64,000 nt of DNA. Source: Planctomycetota bacterium (lineage in GTDB: Bacteria; Planctomycetota; UBA1135; GCA-002686595). Positions 23,372 to 32,329 of this stretch are shown one piece after another. Made by a program: the position numbers and the translations under genes. The first letter of the stretch is position 1. Each line of letters opens with the position of its first letter. Location of the stretch: contig JACKHS010000018.1 in NCBI GenBank assembly GCA_020638875.1, forward strand, positions 13,739 through 77,738, given 5' to 3'. The notes under the pieces were generated by a model. The model did not search any database. It had not been told where the DNA came from and saw only the letters and a list, made by a program, of their open reading frames with translations.

Positions 23372-25831
23372 TCACTCGTCGTCGAGGTAGCCGATGCCGT
23401 CGAGCAGCTCCATCGTCGCGGCGCCGCCGCCGATGTGCAGGCCGTCCCGGCGCCGCGTGCGCTGCTCGGCGAGGCTCTCGCGGATCGTCGCCTCGAGCCG
23501 CGCGGCGATCTCGGGGTGCTGCGCCGCGACGTCCACGCGCTCCTCGGGGTCGCTCTCGACGTCGTAGAGGCGCGACTGCCCGCCGGGCGGCGCGTCCTTG
23601 GCCGGGACGCCGAAGTCGGAGCCCTCGGGCGCGAGGTGCAACACCCAGCGGCCCTCGCGCACGGCGTAGATCGGCTGACGCCCGACGCGGCCGTTCCAGT
23701 GGCCGTGCGTCGTCGCCGAGAAGACCGGCCGTTCCGGCAAGGTGTCGGGGTGCGCGAGGTCGAGGAAGTCCACCCCGCGCGTGAGCTCCGCGCCGCCCAG
23801 GCGCGCGAGGGTCGGCGCGACGTGGCGGTTCGAGACTGGCGTCGCGACGCGCACGCCCTGCGGCAGCCCGGGCCCGGCCATCACGAGCGGCACGTGCACG
23901 AGCTCGTGGTGCACGCTCTGACCGTGCGCGAGGTAGCCGTGGTCGAGCCACTCCTCGCCGTGGTCGCTGGTGAACACGATCACCGTCTCGTCGAGCAGGT
24001 CGTGTCGCTCGAGCTCGCTCACGACGAAGCCGATGAACTCGTCGCCGGTGAGGATCGACGCGTCGTAGAGGCTCTCGAGGTGGCGCACGTTCGGCAGCGG
24101 GACGAGCTTCTCGAACTCCTGCTCGCCGAGACCTTGCTGCTGCGCCCAGTACGCCGCCTTGACGTAGCCGGCGTGCACCTGCTGCCCGGGGAAGCCCTCG
24201 GGCGCGGGCTCGCCCACCGCCGCCATGGCGTCCTCCTCCGGGAAGTACGGCGAGTGCGGGTCGACGAGGTGCAGGTACAGGAAGAAGCGCAGCCCCGCGT
24301 GCAGGTCGATCCAGTCGCGCACCTCCGCGACGAGCTTCTGGCTCTTCAGGAACTGCGCGCCGCCGTTGACGAAGGTCTCGAAGCCCTGGTGGAAGTTCTT
24401 CTGCTTGGAGACGAGCGGGTTGCAGGTGAACGCGCCGGTCGTGTAGCCGCGCGCCTGCAGCGCCTCCGCGAGCGTCTCGTTCTCGCCCAGCAGGTAACAG
24501 GCCGAGTCGTCGGTGACGCCGTGCTCGTCGGGCAGGAGGCCGGTGAGGATCGACGCGGTCGAGGGCCACGTCCAGCTCGAGGCCGAGCGCGCCTCCTCGT
24601 ACGTCACGCCGCGCGCGGAGAGCGCGTCCAGCGCCGGCGTCGTGGCCTTGCCGTACTCGTAGGTCGAGCTGTGGTCGGCGCGCATCGTGTCCTGCACGAC
24701 CAGCACGATGTTCGGCTTGTCCGGGCTCGACTCGCGGCGCTGCACCTGCGTCGTGGAGCGCAGCGTCACGCCGCCGAAGCCCACGCGCAGCGGCGCGCCC
24801 TTGCGCACGTCCTCGTCCTTGAAGCCCAGCACGGCCGTGCGCAGCGTCACGACGTCGCCGGGCTTCAGCTCGAGCTCGGGCGCGTTGCGCGACGCGCGGC
24901 GCCAGTGCGGGTCGAACTCCTGCCCGCTCTTCGCGCCGTGCACCTCCTGCAGGCTCATGAAGACGCGCTTGTCGTTGACGCGCACCTCGAAGCCGACCTT
25001 GATCGAGCGCTTCGCGAGCGCGACGGGCACGCTCTGGTCGACGCCCGCGGCGAAGTCGAGCCGCACCGGGCCGTCCTCGGGCTCGACGCGGAACTCCACC
25101 GTCGCCGGCGGCGGCATGATGAGCGCCGGCAAGTCGCCGCCGTCGACGCGGTAGTCCACCTTCGGCGTCAGGATGCCCGGCGCGGGCGCCTGCGCCGGGT
25201 GCTGATCGAGCACGGTCCAGGTCTCGGGGGCGAAGGCCACCTCGCGGCGCACCTGCTGCACCTCCATCCACGGCAGCTGGCGCGCGTGATACAGGCGCGA
25301 GCCGATCGGCACCAGCGCCAGCAGCGCCGCGCCGAGGACGGCGGCGGCCGTCCAGGCCCGCGCCGACCAGCGCGGTCCGGCCTGCGCGCTGCGCACGGCC
25401 GCGACGAGCGCGATCGCGGCGACGAGCGCCGTCGCGGCGAGCCCCTCGAGCGTGAGCAGCGTCCCCGAGGGCAGTTGGTCGAAGCGCTGCTCGCGCGGCG
25501 CGAAGGGCAGGCCGACGACGCCGCTCCACGTCGCGCAGAAGGCGAGCGGCAGGGCCAGCCACCAGTGCGCGCGCCGGCCGCGCAGCAGCGGCCAGACCAG
25601 CAGGCCGGCGAGCGCGCCCCAGGCCATCGGCCAGCCGTACTCGGCGCCGATCGCGAGGCCGAGCCGCCACTGCCGCAGCTCGAGCGTCAGGCCTTCCGCA
25701 CCGCGGCAGCCGAGCTCCAGGAGCGCCTGCCCGCGCCAGAGCCCGACCAGGGCTCCGATGCAGGCGCCGATCCACGCGGCGGTCAGCGCGCCGCGTGCGC
25801 CAGTCGAGTTGTCGTCGGGGGAGTCAACCAT
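23372..25831 (-). CDS. Membrane-anchored sulfatase-fold hydrolase with Thr at the catalytic position
   Basis: An 819-residue protein. The N-terminal region has four or five membrane spans (to about residue 175), followed by about 200 residues of beta-rich linker. The sulfatase/alkaline-phosphatase-fold domain begins at PNIVLVVQDTMRADHSSTY. Metal-site elements include FTSDHGEEWLDHGYLAHGQS and HLVDPHSPYF. The usual C/S-x-P-x-R formylglycine motif is replaced by ASSWTWPSTASILTG, so the nucleophile would be Thr or Ser and not formylglycine. A phosphoester or phospho-group transferase role in the envelope is therefore more likely than sulfate hydrolysis. ATG at 25831 is chosen over the GTG abutting a TAGGCT box. 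Confidence 0.8.
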   Translation of the reverse strand: MVDSPDDNSTGARGALTAAWIGACIGALVGLWRGQALLELGCRGAEGLTLELRQWRLGLAIGAEYGWPMAWGALAGLLVWPLLRGRRAHWWLALPLAFCATWSGVVGLPFAPREQRFDQLPSGTLLTLEGLAATALVAAIALVAAVRSAQAGPRWSARAWTAAAVLGAALLALVPIGSRLYHARQLPWMEVQQVRREVAFAPETWTVLDQHPAQAPAPGILTPKVDYRVDGGDLPALIMPPPATVEFRVEPEDGPVRLDFAAGVDQSVPVALAKRSIKVGFEVRVNDKRVFMSLQEVHGAKSGQEFDPHWRRASRNAPELELKPGDVVTLRTAVLGFKDEDVRKGAPLRVGFGGVTLRSTTQVQRRESSPDKPNIVLVVQDTMRADHSSTYEYGKATTPALDALSARGVTYEEARSASSWTWPSTASILTGLLPDEHGVTDDSACYLLGENETLAEALQARGYTTGAFTCNPLVSKQKNFHQGFETFVNGGAQFLKSQKLVAEVRDWIDLHAGLRFFLYLHLVDPHSPYFPEEDAMAAVGEPAPEGFPGQQVHAGYVKAAYWAQQQGLGEQEFEKLVPLPNVRHLESLYDASILTGDEFIGFVVSELERHDLLDETVIVFTSDHGEEWLDHGYLAHGQSVHHELVHVPLVMAGPGLPQGVRVATPVSNRHVAPTLARLGGAELTRGVDFLDLAHPDTLPERPVFSATTHGHWNGRVGRQPIYAVREGRWVLHLAPEGSDFGVPAKDAPPGGQSRLYDVESDPEERVDVAAQHPEIAARLEATIRESLAEQRTRRRDGLHIGGGAATMELLDGIGYLDDE

Positions 25832-25916
25832 CGAGCCGGGGGTCGAGGGCGCCACAGCCTACCAGTGACCCGGCCGAAGGGGCGGCGCAGAATTCCGCCG
25901 ACCTCGAAGCGCGCCC

Positions 25917-27191
25917 TCAGCGCGCGCGGCGCCGACCGAACGCGAGGTACAGCGGCAGCCCCGCCGCGACGGTCAACGCGCCCCACCCGGCCGCCGCGGG
26001 ATCGCGCACGACGAAGTAGGCCGAGCTGCCCAGCGTGAGGGTCAGGTACACGAGCGGCGTCAGCGGCCAGCCGCGCACCGCCACGCGCGCCGCGCCCTCG
26101 CGCCGCCGCAGGGCCACGAGCCCCGCGATCGTCGCGGCGCTCGAGACGCCGAGCGTGAAGCTCGTGTAGTCGAGCAGGTCCTTCAGGTCGCTGCGCAGCA
26201 CCGCCACCGCGGCCAGGAGCGCCTGGAACGCGACCGCCGCCGTGGGCACGTCGCCGCGGAAGGCGAGCCGCTGCGGGAACAGCCCGTCCGCGGCCATGCG
26301 CGCGTAGACGCGCGGGCCCGCGAGCATCAGCGCCGAGACGGAGGTGAACAGCGCCAGCCCGACCACGGCGCCCACGACGCGCGCCGCGCCCTCGCCGCCC
26401 AGCGCACGCGCGGCGACGAGCGCGACGTCGGCCTGCCCCGCGAGCTCGCCCGGCGGCGCCGCGTACAGGAAGATCGCGTTGAGCACGAGGTAGGTCAGCG
26501 TCACCGCGCCGCACCCGAGCAGCAGCGAGCGGCCCGCGTTGCGCTCGGCGTCGCGCACCTCGCCGGCGACGTAGATCGTCGCGTTCCAGCCCGAGTACGC
26601 GAGCGAGATCCACACCAGGCTGACCGCGAAGGCGCCCACGCCGCCCGTCGCGCCCGTGCTGGACGCGGCGCTGGGCTCGAGCCGCCACGCGGCGAGCAGC
26701 GCCAGGCCGGCGAGCAGCGCGAGCTTCAGCACGACGGCCGCGTTCTGCAGCGCCAGGCCCGCGCCGCGCCGCCAGCCGTGCAGCACGAAGGCCAGCGCGA
26801 GGCTGCCGAGCGCCACGCTGCCGTGCGGCACCTCGACGCGCAGCGCGGAGCCGAGGTAGACCTCGAGCGCGAGCGCCGCGAACGCGAGCGGCGCGGTGAA
26901 GCCCGCGAGCAGCGAGACCCAGCCGGCCAGGAAGCCCGCCGCGGGGTGCGTGGTGCGCGAGAGGAAGGTGTACTCGCCGCCCGAGTCGGGGAAGCGCCGC
27001 GCGAGCGCCGCGTAGCACAGCGTGCCGCACAGCGCGACGACGCCGCCCACCGCCCACGCCGCGAGCACGAGCGGGCGCGAGCCGAGGTCGGCCAGCGCGA
27101 AGCCCGAGGTGGTGAAGACGCCCGCGCCGATCATGCTCGCCACCACGAGCAACGTCGCGCTGCCGAGGCCGATGCGGGGCGTCGCGTCCAT
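25917..27191 (-). CDS. APC-superfamily amino acid permease
   Basis: A 424-residue inner-membrane transporter with twelve predicted spans. The first span carries the unwound-helix motif SMIGAGVFTTSGFAL, the substrate-binding Gly-rich segment of APC transporters. The RRFPDSGGEYTFLSRTTHP stretch matches the family motif after span 2. It likely imports or exchanges amino acids; specificity is unknown. A TAGCTT box on the minus strand ends 7 nt upstream of the ATG, so the mRNA is probably leaderless. Confidence 0.9.
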   Translation of the reverse strand: MDATPRIGLGSATLLVVASMIGAGVFTTSGFALADLGSRPLVLAAWAVGGVVALCGTLCYAALARRFPDSGGEYTFLSRTTHPAAGFLAGWVSLLAGFTAPLAFAALALEVYLGSALRVEVPHGSVALGSLALAFVLHGWRRGAGLALQNAAVVLKLALLAGLALLAAWRLEPSAASSTGATGGVGAFAVSLVWISLAYSGWNATIYVAGEVRDAERNAGRSLLLGCGAVTLTYLVLNAIFLYAAPPGELAGQADVALVAARALGGEGAARVVGAVVGLALFTSVSALMLAGPRVYARMAADGLFPQRLAFRGDVPTAAVAFQALLAAVAVLRSDLKDLLDYTSFTLGVSSAATIAGLVALRRREGAARVAVRGWPLTPLVYLTLTLGSSAYFVVRDPAAAGWGALTVAAGLPLYLAFGRRRAR

Positions 27192-27198
27192 GGCGCGC

Positions 27199-27204
27199 AA
27201 GCTA
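27199..27204 (-). promoter_or_regulatory. TAGCTT -10 box, leaderless type
   Basis: Minus-strand box 7 nt before the permease ATG at 27191. Confidence 0.5.
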
Positions 27205-27254
27205 CTCGACGGGCGCGCCGCGCGCGCGCACGAAGCGCGGGGGGAGCGCGCGCC

Positions 27255-29022
<1,768 letters not shown>

Positions 29023-29051
<29 letters not shown>

Positions 29052-30312
29052 GGCGCCCTCCGCGCCGCGCGCGCGCGCGCTGGCGCCACGACGCGCGGGC
29101 CCGCCGCGCCGCCGCGCCGCCGCGCGCGCGCCCGCGTCGCGCGGCCCCGCGCCGGCCCGCCCCCGCGGGACGCGGCGCGTCGCCCTCGCCCGCGAAGTCG
29201 CGCATCCGCCGCCGCGGCAAGGGCTCGCCCAGCGCCGCCTCGAGCTCCGCGACGAGCTCGCGATCGGCGTGCGTCACGAAGGTCAGCGCCTTGCCGACGG
29301 CCTCGCCGCGGCCGGTGCGCCCGAGGCGGTGCGTGTACGTCTCGGCCGTGCCGGGCACGTCGTAGTTCACCACGTGGCTGACGCCCGCGACGTCCAGCCC
29401 GCGCGCGGCGAGGTCGGTGGCGACGAGCACGTCGTAGCGCCCCTCGCGGAAGCCGCCCAGCGCCTCGTCGCGCTGGCGCTGCGTCAGGTCGCCGTGCAGC
29501 GCGGTGCAGCGGTGGCCGGCCTCGTCGAGGTCGCGCGCGAGCTCCCGCGCGCGTTGCTTGGTGCGCAGGAAGACGATGCCCTTCTCGAAGCCGCGCTCGC
29601 CGAGCACCTCGGTCAGGAGGCGCAGCTTGTCCTTCGCGCGCACGGCGCACAGCGCGTGCTCCACGCCCGCGGCGGGTGCGTTGGGCGCGAGCTCGACGCG
29701 GTGCGGCGACGAGAGGAAGCGCTCGGCGAGCGCGCGCACCTCGTGCGGCAGCGTGGCCGAGAAGAACAGCGTCTGGCGCTTGGCCGGCAGCGCCTCGAGC
29801 AGCTCGCGGATGGCCGGCAGGAAGCCGAGCTCGAGCATGTGGTCGGCCTCGTCGAGCACGACCGCCTCGACGCGCCCGAGGTCGGCGCGCTCCTTGTTCA
29901 GGAGGTCGAGCAGGCGCCCGGGCGTCGCGACGACGAGCTCGGGCCGCGCGGCGAGCGCCTTCGACTGCGGCCCGGTCGGCACGCCGCCCACGACCAGCGC
30001 GGCGCGCAGGCCGGTGTAGCGCCCGAGGCGCTCGGCCTCGGCGTGGATCTGCGTCGCGAGCTCGCGCGTCGGCGCGAGCACGACGAGCCGCGGCCCGCTG
30101 GCGCGCCGGCGCGACAGGCGCTCGAGCAGCGGCACGAGGAACGCGGCCGTCTTGCCCGTGCCGGTCTGCGCGAGGCCGAGCAGGTCGCGCCCCTCGAGGA
30201 TCGGCGCGATGGCCTTGGCCTGGATCGGCCGCGGCGACTCGTAGCCCGCCTCGGCGAGGCCCTTGCGCACCTTGGGCCCGAGGCCGAAGGTCTTGAAGCT
30301 CTGCTTGCCCAT
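29023..30312 (-). CDS. DEAD-box RNA helicase, RhlE-like
   Basis: About 429 residues. All helicase motifs are present: the Q motif region FKTFGL, ESPRPIQAKAI, AQTGTGKTAAF (motif I), VVLAPTRELATQ (Ia), VVATPGRLLD (Ib), DEADHMLELGF (II), FFSATLP (III), VATDLAARGLDVAG (V) and HRLGRTGRG (VI). The C-terminal tail is Arg/Ala/Gly-rich and overlaps the ABC-F start; its last residues may be distorted by the frameshifts seen there. It unwinds RNA duplexes in ribosome assembly or decay. ATG 30312 begins the typical short N-terminus; a TACCCT box lies 36 nt upstream. Confidence 0.9.
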
Positions 30313-30423
30313 GGACGCGGCGCGGTCGCCGTGGCGCCGCGGGCGCGGAGGGTAGCGCGCCTCCCGCGCGGCGAGAAGCGCCGCCCTGCGCGCGCCGTCG
30401 TGGCCTCGGCGCGCCGCGCTCGC

Positions 30424-30429
30424 TATCCT
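30424..30429 (+). promoter_or_regulatory. TATCCT -10 box, leaderless type
   Basis: The box lies 7 nt before the ATG of the PduS-like gene. Confidence 0.5.
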
Positions 30430-30436
30430 CCCCGCC

Positions 30437-31753
30437 ATGCCGGCCCCCCTCTCCCTCGATCGCGTGCGCCAGAACGGCGTGGTGGGCGCGGGCGGCGCGG
30501 GCTTCCCCACCTACCAGAAGCTGGCCGGCGCCGCCGAGGTGGCGATCCTGAACGCCGCCGAGTGCGAGCCCCTGCTGCACAAGGACAAGCAGCTCCTCGA
30601 GCGCTACGGCGACGAGGTGCTCGCGGGCCTGCGCCTGGCCGCCGACCGCGTGGGCGCGTCGCGCGTGGTGGTCGCGATCAAGGACAAGTACGTCGACCTG
30701 ATCGCCGAGCTGCGCCGCAAGGCCGCGCCGCTGGACATCGAGGTGCACCTGCTCGGCGACTTCTACCCGGCCGGCGACGAGTTCGTGACGGTCTACGAGG
30801 TCACCGGCCGCGTGATCCCGCCCGGCGGCCTGCCCGGCCACGTCGGCTGCGTCGTCACCAACGTCGAGACCGCGCTGAACCTCGTGCGCGACGTCCCCGT
30901 CACGCACAAGTACCTCTCGGTCGCCGGCGCGGTGCCCGAGCCGGTGACGGTGCGCGCGCCCGTGGGCCTCGCCTTCGGCGAGCTGCTGCGCGGCGCAGGC
31001 GTCGACCCGGCCGAGGTCGGCAGCGTGCTCGTGGGCGGCGTGATGATGGGCCGCCTGATGGAGAGCTTCGACGAGGTCGTCACGCGCACGACCGGCGCGC
31101 TGCTCTGCTTCCCGCCCGGCCACTCCCTGCCCGCGCGCTACGCGACGCCCGACCCGATCAAGGCGCGCATCGGTCGCTCGGCGTGCGACCAGTGCAGCTT
31201 CTGCACCGAGATGTGTCCGCGCTACCTGCTCGGCCACCCGATCGAGCCGCACAAGGCGATGCGCGGGCTCGGCTTCCAGAACCTCGGCGAGGGCGCGATG
31301 CTCGGCAACGCGTTCTGCTGCGAGTGCAACCTGTGCTCGCTCTACGCGTGCCCCGAGGACCTGTTCCCGATGAACGCGTGCCGCGACACGAAGCCCGCGA
31401 TCCGCGCGTCGGGCAGCGCGCACCCGCTGAAGGGCCAGCCCACGCAGCCGCACTCGATGCGCGACTACCGCCGCATCCCGCTCAAGAGCCTGATCCAGAA
31501 GCTCGGCCTCTCCGGCTTCCGCAACGTCGGCCCGCTGCGCGAGATCGACTGGCGCCCGCGCGAGCTGCGCGTGCCGCTCGCGATGCACATCGGCGCGCCC
31601 GCCGTCGCCACGGTGAAGGTCGGCCAGCGCGTCACCGCCGGCGACGTGCTCGGCGCGCCGCCCGCCGACGCGCTCGGCGTCCCCGTCCACGCCCCCGTCG
31701 ACGCCGTGGTGACGGCCGTCGGCGACGCCGTCGTCCTCTCCACCACCGCCTGA
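30437..31753 (+). CDS. PduS-like flavo-iron-sulfur electron-transfer protein (RnfC family)
   Basis: A 438-residue protein of the RnfC/PduS family, which in propanediol-type microcompartments passes electrons from NADH to cobalamin or other acceptors. The N-terminal GVVGAGGAGFPTYQKL is the Gly-rich flavin/nucleotide region. The SLBB-type middle is followed by two [4Fe-4S] motifs, CDQCSFCTEMCPRYLLG and CCECNLCSLYACPEDLFP. The C-terminal barrel-sandwich segment is VATVKVGQRVTAGDVLG. It is followed 3 nt later by a PduT-like shell protein, and this gene pair is the hallmark of PduS-PduT. No cobalamin enzyme is nearby. Confidence 0.88.
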   Translation: MPAPLSLDRVRQNGVVGAGGAGFPTYQKLAGAAEVAILNAAECEPLLHKDKQLLERYGDEVLAGLRLAADRVGASRVVVAIKDKYVDLIAELRRKAAPLDIEVHLLGDFYPAGDEFVTVYEVTGRVIPPGGLPGHVGCVVTNVETALNLVRDVPVTHKYLSVAGAVPEPVTVRAPVGLAFGELLRGAGVDPAEVGSVLVGGVMMGRLMESFDEVVTRTTGALLCFPPGHSLPARYATPDPIKARIGRSACDQCSFCTEMCPRYLLGHPIEPHKAMRGLGFQNLGEGAMLGNAFCCECNLCSLYACPEDLFPMNACRDTKPAIRASGSAHPLKGQPTQPHSMRDYRRIPLKSLIQKLGLSGFRNVGPLREIDWRPRELRVPLAMHIGAPAVATVKVGQRVTAGDVLGAPPADALGVPVHAPVDAVVTAVGDAVVLSTTA

Positions 31754-31756
31754 GCC

Positions 31757-32320
31757 ATGACCGCCCCCATGACCGCCCTCGGCATGCTGGAGCTCTCCTC
31801 CATCGGCGTCGCGTACCTCGTCGAGGACACGATGCTGAAGGCGGCGGACGTCGAGCTGCTCGTCGCGCGCACGATCTGCTCGGGCAAGTACATCGTGATG
31901 GTCGGCGGCGAGACCGCCGCCGTCGAGGCCAGCGTCGCCGCCGGCAAGGCCGCCTCGATGGAGGCGTTGATCGACTGGCTCGTGATCCCCAACGTCGACC
32001 AGCGCCTGTTCCCGGCCATCTCGGGCACGGTCAGCCTGGACGAGCGCGACTACGACGCCCTCGGCATCCTCGAGGCCTTCAGCGTGACGGCCATCGTCGA
32101 GGGCGCCGACGCCGCGGTGAAGGCCGCCGCCGTGAAGCTCTTCCGCATCCACGTCGCCATGGCGATCGGCGGCAAGGGCTTCCTGCTGCTCACCGGCGAG
32201 GTCTCCGACGTCGAGGCCGCGATCGAGGCCGGCGCGCGCGAGATCGGCAAGCGCGGCCTGCTCGTCAGCCGCGTCGTGATCCCGCGCCCCGAGCCGCAGC
32301 TCTTCGGCGAGCACCTGTAG
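31757..32320 (+). CDS. PduT-like tandem BMC-domain shell protein (BMC-T)
   Basis: A 187-residue protein with two BMC domains (about 1-95 and 96-187), as in trimeric PduT. ALGMLELSSIGVAYLVEDTMLKA and ALGILEAFSVTAIVEGADAAVKA are the two domain starts. The first pore loop is TICSGKY, with the only Cys of the protein near residue 41; this corresponds to the pore Cys of PduT, which is reported to hold a [4Fe-4S] cluster at the trimer axis. GLLVSRVVIPRPEPQLF closes the second domain as in PduT. It works with the upstream PduS-like protein to move electrons across a shell, but no shell hexamer or pentamer gene is present here. Confidence 0.9.
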   Translation: MTAPMTALGMLELSSIGVAYLVEDTMLKAADVELLVARTICSGKYIVMVGGETAAVEASVAAGKAASMEALIDWLVIPNVDQRLFPAISGTVSLDERDYDALGILEAFSVTAIVEGADAAVKAAAVKLFRIHVAMAIGGKGFLLLTGEVSDVEAAIEAGAREIGKRGLLVSRVVIPRPEPQLFGEHL

Positions 32321-32329
32321 CGCGGCGCG

